NCBI GenBank assembly: GCA_026225055.1
Contig: JAMFSA010000009.1
Location: 33,418-97,417 of the forward strand
Reading direction: 5' to 3'
Source of the DNA: Mucilaginibacter xinganensis
GTDB lineage: Bacteria; Bacteroidota; Bacteroidia; Sphingobacteriales; Sphingobacteriaceae
Length of the DNA: 64,000 nt
In this document: one piece after another, positions 9,023 to 16,602 of the stretch
How the letters are laid out: every line of letters begins with the position of its first letter
How positions within the stretch are numbered: position 1 is the first letter of the stretch
The notes under the pieces: model-generated
The model's input: the letters and a program-made list of their open reading frames with translations, nothing else
The model's database searches: none
Told to the model about the DNA's origin: nothing
Program-made: the position numbers and the translations under genes

Positions 9023-9448
9023 ATGATGAATTGGGGAAAAGCAACCATAGTTGTATTGATAGTATTTGTACTTGGGATCTGTAGTTTAGGCTATTATATG
9101 TTTACCGCTCCTGCTGATGATTACGACCACCAGTATTATGAGGACGGACTAAATTTCGATCATGATTATAACCGCGAGCAGCAGGTAGTTAAAGACCATG
9201 CCCAGCCAACCATAATTATTGATACCTGTTGCGTGAAGATCACATTTCCGCAGGTTGTTAAAGGGCAGGTGAAATTTATGCGCCCTTCAAGCGATGCAAA
9301 GGACAATACCTATCCGCTTGATAATTCGGGTGGAAGGGTTATTGAAATCCTCACCAAAAGCCTGACTAAAGGGCAATGGCAATTGGTATTCAACTGGAAA
9401 AGCGGCGGTAAGGATTATTTATACCAGCATGAAGTCTACATAAAATGA
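9023..9448 (+). CDS. fixH: FixH/CcoH-family cbb3 oxidase assembly protein
   Basis: The product has 141 residues with a single N-terminal membrane helix (residues 5-26) ending in LGYYMFTAP. An acidic, Tyr-rich linker with YYEDGLNFDHDYNR follows, and then a beta-rich domain. The YY..GL.FD..YN pattern is typical of FixH, which stabilises the oxidase and binds CcoI. It begins one base after the ccoG stop and its own stop overlaps the next start, so it belongs to the cco operon. An unusual CC pair (IIIDTCCVKITF) sits at the start of the beta domain. Confidence 0.88.
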   Translation: MMNWGKATIVVLIVFVLGICSLGYYMFTAPADDYDHQYYEDGLNFDHDYNREQQVVKDHAQPTIIIDTCCVKITFPQVVKGQVKFMRPSSDAKDNTYPLDNSGGRVIEILTKSLTKGQWQLVFNWKSGGKDYLYQHEVYIK

Positions 9449-10134
9449 GCAACGACGAAATAGCATTTTTTATAGGCCTGTTTGGCAGTATCCATTGCAT
9501 TGGCATGTGCGGTCCGCTGGCCTTTGCCGTGCCAGTTTTTGAAAATAAATGGTGGCTGGTGGTTATTGATAAAACACTTTATAACCTTGGCCGGATAATT
9601 ACTTATTCGTGTTTAGGTTTATTAGTCGGGTTTATCGGTAAGCAATTATGGCTGTATGGCTTTCAGCAAGGCATAAGCCTGGCAAGCGGGCTCTTTATTA
9701 TAATGGCAGGCTTTTCCCGATTATTTAAGATAAAATTATCCGGTGCCAAAATGTTCCCGGCATTGTTTGCCCCTGTAAATAAGCTATTGGCCTATGCGCT
9801 GGCACACCGTGGCGGTCATTTTGTTATCGGGCTTATCAACGGTCTTTTACCATGCGGTTTCGTTTACCTGGCATTGGCAGGCGCTATAAATACGCCATCG
9901 CCAACCAGTGCGGGGCAGTATATGCTCTTCTTTGGCCTGGGCACTTTCCCGCTAATGCTATTGGCAACAATCGGCTCTGGATTTGTGGGCCCGCTCTTCA
10001 GACGGCGGATAAACAGGGTAATACCGTATTTAATGGTGTGCCTCGGTTTTTGGTTTATACTGCGGGGTTTAAATTTAAATATCCCGTATCTCAGCCCCGC
10101 TAAACAAACATCGGGTATAAGTAATTGCCGGTAA
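9445..10134 (+). CDS. SafE/TauE-like (DsbD_2 family) membrane protein of the cco cluster
   Basis: A 229-residue integral membrane protein with about six helices. The first helix carries SIHCIGMCGPLAF and the fourth GLLPCGFVYLAL, the Cys-containing motifs of the sulfite exporter TauE/SafE-like (UreH/DsbD_2) family. Proteins of this type are regularly found next to cco genes, where a role in copper or thiol handling during oxidase assembly has been proposed. The substrate is not established here. The start overlaps the fixH stop by four bases (ATGA), making it the last gene of the cco operon before a 100-nt gap. Confidence 0.82.
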   Translation: MSNDEIAFFIGLFGSIHCIGMCGPLAFAVPVFENKWWLVVIDKTLYNLGRIITYSCLGLLVGFIGKQLWLYGFQQGISLASGLFIIMAGFSRLFKIKLSGAKMFPALFAPVNKLLAYALAHRGGHFVIGLINGLLPCGFVYLALAGAINTPSPTSAGQYMLFFGLGTFPLMLLATIGSGFVGPLFRRRINRVIPYLMVCLGFWFILRGLNLNIPYLSPAKQTSGISNCR

Positions 10135-10148
10135 ATTGTACTACTGTA

Positions 10149-10164
10149 AGTGATGCCAATCACT
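10149..10164. promoter_or_regulatory. Perfect Crp/Fnr-type palindrome upstream of the membrane protein-hemH unit
   Basis: AGTGAT-GCCA-ATCACT has perfectly complementary half sites and ends 71 nt before the start at 10236. It is the best match to the boxes found before ccoI, ccoNO, ldhA and the PAS kinase gene. Confidence 0.75.
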
Positions 10165-10235
10165 TTTTTAGCAGTTTGAGATCATGGTACAGGCAGCTAA
10201 ATAGCGGCATTTTTGATTCATAAAATTTATCAATT

Positions 10236-10583
10236 ATGGCAACTATATTAAATAGCCCCGTAAGCTGGGCAAATGAAGGAACAGTTAAAAACAACGCGGT
10301 ACAAACTGAAAGCAAATTGACCACATTCATTAATAGCCAGAAAAATTATGTTACCGCCTGGTTCTTAATTTCACTGATGGTTCAGGGTGTATTCTTTTTG
10401 CCGATACCCGCGGTGCTTATCTTTAGTTTTAATGCGCCTGCCTACATCCTGGTATTTACGCTGGGCTTATTTTTTGCAAATATTATTGCAGGCATGAGCG
10501 GTGCCGGTGTTAAAGCCATAATCACCCTATTTGCAACCAGTGTAATAGTGCATGCGCTTCTTGTGGCCATTTTTACAATTTAA
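10236..10583 (+). CDS. Small three-helix membrane protein, function unknown
   Basis: The 115-residue protein has a polar N-terminal 35 residues followed by three hydrophobic segments (about 38-58, 63-84 and 91-113). I recognise no family. It is preceded by the perfect palindrome at 10149-10164 and followed by hemH after 32 nt, so it is probably co-transcribed with hemH and expressed with the cbb3 oxidase. A role in respiration or haem supply is an inference from context only. Confidence 0.7.
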   Translation: MATILNSPVSWANEGTVKNNAVQTESKLTTFINSQKNYVTAWFLISLMVQGVFFLPIPAVLIFSFNAPAYILVFTLGLFFANIIAGMSGAGVKAIITLFATSVIVHALLVAIFTI

Positions 10584-10615
10584 GGCACATTCATTTTAAT
10601 TAGGGTGAGCCGTTA

Positions 10616-11632
10616 ATGCGCAAAGGAATATTATTAGTAAGCCTCGGGACACCGGAGGGCCTATCGGTTAAAGATGTAAGCAAATACCTGACGGAATTTC
10701 TGATGGATCCCCGGGTAATAGATATCAACCCTGTATCACGTTTTTTACTGGTACGGGGTTTAATTGTACCGTTCCGGAGCAGAACTTCTTTCAAGCTTTA
10801 TCAGCGTATCTGGAATAAAGAAAGCGGTTCACCATTATTGCATTTCAGCAGGTTGCAGCAGCAATTGTTAAAGATTGAATTAGGGCCTGAATACCATGTG
10901 GAACTAGCTATGCGTTACCAATATTCCTCCATCCGATTGGCATTGCATAAGTTAAGATCTGCTATGGTCGATAGCATCCACGTGATACCACTGTTCCCGC
11001 AATACTCATCAGCAACAACAGGATCTATCATTGCTAAGATTATGGATGAAGTAAGGAATTGGGAAACAATTCCTAAAATTTCCTTTACCAGCTCATTTCA
11101 TGATAATGGGTTAATGATAAAAGCGTTCGCTGCCAATGGGCGAAAATATCTACCCGAAAGTTATGATCATATCTTATTCAGCTTCCACGGATTACCGCAA
11201 CGACAATTGATCAAATGCGATCATTCCAAAAGCCAGTGCCTTAAATCTGCTGATTGCTGTTCTGTATTAACTGAAAGAAACTGTAATTGTTATTCGGCGC
11301 AATGCCATCATACCGCTGCATTAATAGCAGATGAATTAAATATCCCGAAGGATAAGTATACGATTTGCTTTCAATCCAGGCTGGGTAAAGCCCCGTGGAT
11401 ACAGCCATATACTTCGGCAGTTATTCAACAGCTTGCTAAAGAAGGAAAGAAAAGAGTGTTGGTTTTTTGTCCGTCGTTTGTTGCTGATTGTCTCGAAACC
11501 ATTTATGAAATAGCTGAAGAATACCACCAGGAATTTGTAAATGCCGGTGGCGAACATTTACAATTGGTTGAAAGCTTAAACGGCTCACCGATATTCATCA
11601 GCGCGTTAAAGGAAATGATCCAGGCAAATTAG
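10616..11632 (+). CDS. hemH: Ferrochelatase (protohaem ferro-lyase)
   Basis: Inserts iron into protoporphyrin IX (or a coproporphyrin) as the last or near-last step of haem synthesis. Family features: GILLVSLGTPEG at the N-terminus, PLFPQYSSATTGSI, the catalytic-His segment FSFHGLPQR, and CPSFVADCLETIYEI near the C-terminus. The length of 338 residues fits. Between about residues 200 and 230 the protein carries an unusual number of Cys residues (KCDHSKSQC, then CC, NCNCY and QCHH). Its place next to ccoNOQP and hemN suggests haem supply for the oxidase. hemN converges from the other strand 18 nt after the stop. Confidence 0.94.
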   Translation: MRKGILLVSLGTPEGLSVKDVSKYLTEFLMDPRVIDINPVSRFLLVRGLIVPFRSRTSFKLYQRIWNKESGSPLLHFSRLQQQLLKIELGPEYHVELAMRYQYSSIRLALHKLRSAMVDSIHVIPLFPQYSSATTGSIIAKIMDEVRNWETIPKISFTSSFHDNGLMIKAFAANGRKYLPESYDHILFSFHGLPQRQLIKCDHSKSQCLKSADCCSVLTERNCNCYSAQCHHTAALIADELNIPKDKYTICFQSRLGKAPWIQPYTSAVIQQLAKEGKKRVLVFCPSFVADCLETIYEIAEEYHQEFVNAGGEHLQLVESLNGSPIFISALKEMIQAN

Positions 11633-11650
11633 CCGCACCCTATCCTAATA

Positions 11651-13009
11651 TTATACAGCCATACTAAAAAGCTCACTGGCAGGCAACTTCGCCCACAATC
11701 GCGCATCCAAGGCCATACAAATATTACGCAGGAAACGTTTGCCCAAAGGTGTTACCCTCAATTCCCATGAATTTATGTTGATCAGGCCGTCATCTTCAAA
11801 TGATTTAAGCCTTAATACGCCCTCTAATAACGCGATACACGGCTCTATATGCTGGTTCCATATCGTATAGCCATTACACATTATTTCAGTGATATGCTTG
11901 CGCAGAATCAGGTCCTCCCCTGTTAAAATATGGCCTTTTATTACCGGCAGGTCGTGCTTTACAAGGCTTACATATTCTTCAACAGTCTTTACATTTTGGG
12001 CAAAGCCATACCAGGCATCGCTGATAGCTGAAACTCCCAAACCAATTAATAACTGCGTATGCTGATGGGTATAGCCCATAAAGTTGCGGTGCAGGTTGCC
12101 GGTACATTCAGCCAAACTTAATGTATCCTCAGGCAGCGCAAAATGATCCATCCCGATCTCTTTATAACCGTGTAGCTGAAGTAAGTCGCGGCCGGTTTGA
12201 TAAAGCCTGGTTTTTGTCTGCGCATCCGGCAGATCTCTTTCTGTAAACATCCTTTGCCCCGGTTTTACCCATGGCACATGTGCGTAGCTATAATAAGCAA
12301 TCCTGTCGGGCTGCAGGCCGGTTACAAGGTGCATGGTGTTTATTAAGCCATCCATCGTTTGTAAAGGCAGACCGTAGATCAAATCGTAATTTATGGAGGT
12401 ATATCCTATCTGCCTTGCCAGTTGGGTTACCAATCTTACCTGTTCATATGTTTGGTGCCTGTTGATGATTTTCTGCACAGCAGGGTCAAAATCCTGGATA
12501 CCTAAGCTCAACCTTTTAAATCCCAGTTTAAACAATATTTTTAAATGATCGGCGGTTGTATTGGCAGGATGTGCCTCAAAGCTGAATTCGGCATAAGGAT
12601 GAACTAAAGAATCTTTTAGTAAACCTTGTATTAATTTCTGTAGATTTTCCGCACTAAAAAATGTGGGCGTGCCACCGCCTAAATGTATTTCTTTGATCAC
12701 CGGGATATCACCCAGTATAGCACGGTATCTCTCCCACTCCAGCAATACAGCATTAATATAAGGCTCTTCTACCCGGTGATTCTTAGTTATCCGGGTGTTA
12801 CAACCGCAATAAGTGCAAAGGCTTTCACAAAACGGCAAATGCACATACAGGCTGATCCCGTCCTTATTATTGCTTTCAGTAAATGACCGTTTTACTGCCG
12901 TTTCCCATTTACTGGTACTAAACAGGTCGTTATCCCAATAAGGCAAGGTAGGGTAACTGGTATAGCGCGGCGCAGCCACATTATATTTTTGAGCCAATTG
13001 CTGATACAT
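11651..13009 (-). CDS. hemN: Oxygen-independent coproporphyrinogen III dehydrogenase (radical SAM HemN)
   Basis: Converts coproporphyrinogen III to protoporphyrinogen IX without oxygen. The radical SAM cluster is in VHLPFCESLCTYCGCN (CxxxCxxC plus the extra Cys of HemN). It is followed by HLGGGTPTFF, which binds SAM, and the N-terminal PRYTSYPTLPYW is typical. The 452-residue length matches the family. It lies 21 nt downstream of ldhA on the same strand, so both may be transcribed from the promoter with the box at 14118-14133. That makes sense for an anaerobic haem enzyme. Confidence 0.95.
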   Translation of the reverse strand: MYQQLAQKYNVAAPRYTSYPTLPYWDNDLFSTSKWETAVKRSFTESNNKDGISLYVHLPFCESLCTYCGCNTRITKNHRVEEPYINAVLLEWERYRAILGDIPVIKEIHLGGGTPTFFSAENLQKLIQGLLKDSLVHPYAEFSFEAHPANTTADHLKILFKLGFKRLSLGIQDFDPAVQKIINRHQTYEQVRLVTQLARQIGYTSINYDLIYGLPLQTMDGLINTMHLVTGLQPDRIAYYSYAHVPWVKPGQRMFTERDLPDAQTKTRLYQTGRDLLQLHGYKEIGMDHFALPEDTLSLAECTGNLHRNFMGYTHQHTQLLIGLGVSAISDAWYGFAQNVKTVEEYVSLVKHDLPVIKGHILTGEDLILRKHITEIMCNGYTIWNQHIEPCIALLEGVLRLKSFEDDGLININSWELRVTPLGKRFLRNICMALDARLWAKLPASELFSMAV

Positions 13010-13030
13010 TTTTGTAAAATTTTAAGTAAA

Positions 13031-14044
13031 TTATTTGAGTTGAACTGCCCGGCAATTTTTGGCACATACACATGCCTTGCCTACACATTTATCCTGTTGC
13101 CACATATCAAGATTATAAATGGTTTGGTTTGCAATTTCCTGCAAGGCCTCGCGGGTAAGGTAAGCCTGGTGCGGCGTTATGATAACGTTTTCACGTGCAA
13201 GCAAATTCCGGATCAATGGGTCTTTATAAATATCATGTTGATGGTCTTCAAAAAACAGCCCTTTCTCATACTCGTAAACATCCATAGCCAGGTTGCCAAT
13301 CTTTCCGCTTTCAAGTGCCAGCAGTAAATCACTCGTTTTAATGATGGCGCCCCTTGATGTGTTGATGAGCATTACGCCATTTTTCATTTTATCAAGCGTT
13401 GCTTTTTTAATAAAATGCCGGGTATCGGGAGTTAAGGGAATATGCAGCGATATAATATCTGATGATGCCAGCAGATCATCAAGTTCAGCACGTAGAATGT
13501 TATCATCGCCGGCAGGCAAAAATTCATCATAGCCTATAACTTTACAGCCAAAGCCTTTAAATATTTCTGCCGTGGCCATGCCTGTTTTACCCAGGCCGAT
13601 GATGCCGACTGTTTTGCCGGAGAAGTTGAATCCTATCAATCCGTCATTCCTGAAATCGAACAAATGACTGTTATGGTCGGCCTTAATTAATTTGCGGTTA
13701 AGTGCCATGGCCAGTGCTACAGCATGTTCGGCAATGGCCTGCGGCGAATAGGATGGTACATTTGATAGTTTAATGGCATATTTAGCGGCAGTGTCCTTGT
13801 CAATATGATCGGTGCCTACCGAGCGGGTTACAATATACCTGATGCCCAGTTCAGCCAGTTTATCAATTACGCTTGCCGAAACATCATCATTGGTAAATAC
13901 AATAATCGCGTCTTTCCCTTCAGCATAAATGGCTGTTTCTATATTAAGCGGGTTGGAGATCAGCGTAATATCATGCTTCTTCTGGTTGGCTTTAGCCAGA
14001 AATTCTTTTTCGAAAGGTTTTATACTGTATGCAACTGCTTTCAT
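13031..14044 (-). CDS. ldhA: D-lactate dehydrogenase-type 2-hydroxyacid dehydrogenase
   Basis: NAD-dependent fermentative D-lactate dehydrogenase or a close 2-hydroxyacid relative, reducing pyruvate when respiration is limited. Seen: TRSVGTDHID, the Rossmann motif GIIGLGKTGMA, substrate Arg in NTSRGAII, and the catalytic His in ITPHQAYLTREAL. 337 residues, full length. The C-terminal tail is odd, with four Cys in 12 residues (CVGKACVCAKNC) before the final RAVQLK, which I do not know from the family. A near-palindromic Crp/Fnr-type site lies 73 nt upstream. Confidence 0.88.
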   Translation of the reverse strand: MKAVAYSIKPFEKEFLAKANQKKHDITLISNPLNIETAIYAEGKDAIIVFTNDDVSASVIDKLAELGIRYIVTRSVGTDHIDKDTAAKYAIKLSNVPSYSPQAIAEHAVALAMALNRKLIKADHNSHLFDFRNDGLIGFNFSGKTVGIIGLGKTGMATAEIFKGFGCKVIGYDEFLPAGDDNILRAELDDLLASSDIISLHIPLTPDTRHFIKKATLDKMKNGVMLINTSRGAIIKTSDLLLALESGKIGNLAMDVYEYEKGLFFEDHQHDIYKDPLIRNLLARENVIITPHQAYLTREALQEIANQTIYNLDMWQQDKCVGKACVCAKNCRAVQLK

Positions 14045-14117
14045 GCGTAACTATGTTTATTGTAAACAAAGCTATTGCAAACAGTACCGGTTTATAATGA
14101 GGAGCATCAGTGTGAAA

Positions 14118-14133
14118 AGTGATTGAGATCAGT
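14118..14133. promoter_or_regulatory. Crp/Fnr-type palindrome upstream of ldhA
   Basis: AGTGAT-TGAG-ATCAGT differs from a perfect palindrome at one base pair. It lies 73 nt before the ldhA start and overlaps the stop codon of the upstream regulator gene. It could drive ldhA-hemN separately from the sensor operon. Confidence 0.65.
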
Positions 14134-15178
14134 TTTTCATTTTTGCCAGCCGCTCATGGTTTAAAATGTTAATAACACTGCCTTTTTTTTCTATCAGGCC
14201 TTCGTCTTTAAAGTCGGCTAATGTGCGGCTTACGGTTTCAGTTGCCATACCTGCCATAGCAGCCAGGTCATCTCGTGAGATCTTTATTATATCTGTTCCG
14301 GCCTGGTGTTTTGACAAACGTACAATCGCATCCGCCATTCTTTTTCTAACGGAATGATACGCCAATTGTAATAACTGCTCTTCTTTTTCCCTGATGTTGT
14401 TTGATAGCAGTTTGATAAACTCACGCGCTATTTCGGGGTATAAATTTAAAAGCTCATCCAACTGATCTTTCGGGATGAGGCACAGCGTGCTGTCTTCAAC
14501 AGCGGTGGCAGTATCTGAAAAGGCTTCGTTTGATAACAGCGCATGAATACCGAGATAATCATCTTTAGTATACATTCCGGTCATTAGTTCGCGGCCATCC
14601 TGCGCCAGTTTAATGGTTTTTACTTTACCGCTTAGTACCAGGTATAACCCATTGCCTTTATCGCCATCATAGTAGATCACCTGGTTCTTTTTAAAGTGAC
14701 GGGTTTTCCTATCGCCAATTACTTTTTTAAGTTCATTAAGGCCATTGTTTTTTGCTATTAATAAGCCAAGGCTGTCAAGCGATTTGCTGTAAAACTGTTC
14801 CTGCTGTTCTTTTTTATTTAGCCTGCTTTCAATGGCGTTCAGCAATTCAATATCATCAAACGGTTTGGTTAGATAATCATCGGCACCCATTTCCATGCCT
14901 TTGCGCAGGTCGACCCGCTCGGCTTTTGCGGTCAGGAAAATGAACGGTATAGCGGCCATCTGTGGGTTTTTATTCAGCATGTATAAAACGCCATAGCCAT
15001 CCAGTTCAGGCATCATAATATCGCATAAAATAATATCAGGTGAGTTTTTCAGCGCAAGGTCTACCCCTATTTTTCCGTTTTTAGCAGAAAATACTGTATA
15101 GCCTGCAAGCTCCAGTATCTCAACAATATTTTCCCTGATATCATCGCTATCTTCAATGATCAGTGCTTTTTTACTCAT
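14129..15178 (-). CDS. Response regulator: CheY-like receiver fused to a Crp/Fnr-type DNA-binding protein
   Basis: Residues 1-120 are a receiver (LIIEDSDDIRE, phospho-acceptor Asp53 in LCDIMMPELDGYG, conserved Lys in YLTKPFDD). Residues about 150-260 are a cyclic-nucleotide-binding-type beta barrel (KNQVIYYDGDKGNGLYLVLS). Residues about 275-345 are a Crp-type winged HTH with the recognition helix in AGMATETVSRTLADF. The ETVSR sequence resembles ETISR of Fnr. It should be phosphorylated by the kinase encoded just upstream (4-nt ATGA overlap) and then bind the TGAY-N4-RTCA palindromes found nearby. The protein combines the roles that FixJ and FixK play in rhizobia. The Fnr iron-sulfur cysteines are absent. 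Confidence 0.88.
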   Translation of the reverse strand: MSKKALIIEDSDDIRENIVEILELAGYTVFSAKNGKIGVDLALKNSPDIILCDIMMPELDGYGVLYMLNKNPQMAAIPFIFLTAKAERVDLRKGMEMGADDYLTKPFDDIELLNAIESRLNKKEQQEQFYSKSLDSLGLLIAKNNGLNELKKVIGDRKTRHFKKNQVIYYDGDKGNGLYLVLSGKVKTIKLAQDGRELMTGMYTKDDYLGIHALLSNEAFSDTATAVEDSTLCLIPKDQLDELLNLYPEIAREFIKLLSNNIREKEEQLLQLAYHSVRKRMADAIVRLSKHQAGTDIIKISRDDLAAMAGMATETVSRTLADFKDEGLIEKKGSVINILNHERLAKMKN

Positions 15179-16362
15179 GCTAATGAAAATGTAATGGTGA
15201 ACAATGTTCCTTTGTTTAACTGGCTATTGAAATCAACTTTGCCATTCATCAAACTGGCATATCGGGCAACAATATTTAACCCCAAACCTGTACCCGGGAT
15301 GTTGCCCGTATTATGCGCCCTGAAAAAGGCCTCGAACAAATGTTTCTGGTCTGTTTCAGGTATGCCAATGCCGTTATCCTTTACGGTTACTATGCAGGTG
15401 TGATCATTTATTTCAGTATTGAATTCTATAAATGTGTTTTCGCCAGAATATTTTATCGCGTTAGCAATAAGATTGATGATACAGTTCTTCAACAGGTTTG
15501 GGTCTAAATTTACGATGCTGGCAGTGCCCGTATGCTGATATATGATGTTTTGATTTTGCTTGGCGATCAGCTGCATTTCTTCGGTGATCTCTTCTGCCAG
15601 TTTTACCAGATCAAAGCTGATAAAGGTAGGCTCTACCTTTCCGGCTTCCAGTTTATCCAGTGAAAGGAAATCATTAAGAATAGCAGTGAGATTACCTACC
15701 GCGTTTTTTATCTTACCCACATGTTTACTGATATTCTCATTATCAAAAGGCTGTGCATATTTATCGATCAGCGATGCCGATAATTGTACAGCGCTAAGCG
15801 GGGTGCGGAACTCATGTGAAGCCATCGAAACAAACCGGCTTTTTAATTGACCGAGTTCTTTTTCTTTTTCCAATGATTGGCTAACTTCTTCTTTTGCTTC
15901 TTCAAGCGCAGTAACGGTATCTTTTAACCAGATGGTTCGTTTTTCAACCTCTTCTTCCAGATGGGTGGCGTATTCTTTAAGCTGATCTTCCGCCTCTTTT
16001 TCACGGCTGATATCATGAATAAAGCCCGTATATATTTTTCTCCCTAAAAATTGCACTTCGCTAACACCCAATTTGAACGGAAAGGTACTGCCATCTTTCT
16101 TTAGTCCAATAACCTCACGGCCGATACCGATGATATGTGCTTGCCCTGTATGCTGATACCTATTGAGGTAACTATCATGTTCCTGGCGATATGGCTGGGG
16201 CATTAGCATGGAAATATTATGCCCCACAACTTCCTGCGGCGTATACTGGAACAGTTTGCAGGCAGACGGATTTATGGTTTCGATGTTTCCCCTTTCATCA
16301 ATAGTGATGATACCATCAATAGCATTTTGTATAATGGCATTTAAAAGGGCGGCATTTTCCAT
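15175..16362 (-). CDS. FixL-like PAS sensor histidine kinase, probable haem oxygen sensor
   Basis: The start at 16362 (MENAALLNAIIQ) gives 395 residues. Upstream extension would need a TTG. Residues about 1-120 form a PAS domain very like FixL: the stretch LMPQPYRQEHDSYLNRY, then HIIGIGR, then DGSTFPF. Aligned without gaps to Bradyrhizobium FixL, His62 matches the haem-ligand His200, and Arg68, His76, Ile77, Arg82 and Leu98 match Arg206, His214, Ile215, Arg220 and Leu236 (numbering from memory). A coiled coil follows, then the H-box (MASHEFRTPLSAV), the N box and the ATPase motifs DNGIGIPETD and GTGLGLNIV. No membrane segment is visible, so it is cytoplasmic. Its own promoter carries a box of the regulon. 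Confidence 0.87.
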   Translation of the reverse strand: MENAALLNAIIQNAIDGIITIDERGNIETINPSACKLFQYTPQEVVGHNISMLMPQPYRQEHDSYLNRYQHTGQAHIIGIGREVIGLKKDGSTFPFKLGVSEVQFLGRKIYTGFIHDISREKEAEDQLKEYATHLEEEVEKRTIWLKDTVTALEEAKEEVSQSLEKEKELGQLKSRFVSMASHEFRTPLSAVQLSASLIDKYAQPFDNENISKHVGKIKNAVGNLTAILNDFLSLDKLEAGKVEPTFISFDLVKLAEEITEEMQLIAKQNQNIIYQHTGTASIVNLDPNLLKNCIINLIANAIKYSGENTFIEFNTEINDHTCIVTVKDNGIGIPETDQKHLFEAFFRAHNTGNIPGTGLGLNIVARYASLMNGKVDFNSQLNKGTLFTITFSLA

Positions 16363-16432
16363 GATCTGTATAGCTATATCGCAAATATGGGTAAAGCAGG
16401 TTAAACAAAATGTAATTATTTTCAATCAAAAA

Positions 16433-16448
16433 AGTGACTTTTATCACT
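16433..16448. promoter_or_regulatory. Crp/Fnr-type palindrome upstream of the PAS kinase gene
   Basis: AGTGAC-TTTT-ATCACT has one G:T-type mismatch between half sites. It ends 70 nt before the kinase start at 16362. A TACATTTTG element on the minus strand at 16406-16414 could be the -7 region, which would place the box near -41. That suggests activation and positive autoregulation. Confidence 0.7.
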
Positions 16449-16602
16449 TTTCGCAGTTTAATGTTGCTATCAGTTTCACTGGTATATCATTCAGGGCATT
16501 TCATCTATTATTATTATTGTTCTATCGATGGGTGTTTTATTTACGAACATAATTTAGTCAATTGCGCAAAGCTTTAACGAGCATCCAATTAATATCCATC
16601 AA

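Noticed and set aside
16363..16425. TTG-initiated 21-residue extension of the PAS kinase
   Set aside because: The ATG at 16362 starts directly before the PAS helix, and the extension would move the palindrome closer to the start than in all other regulon members.
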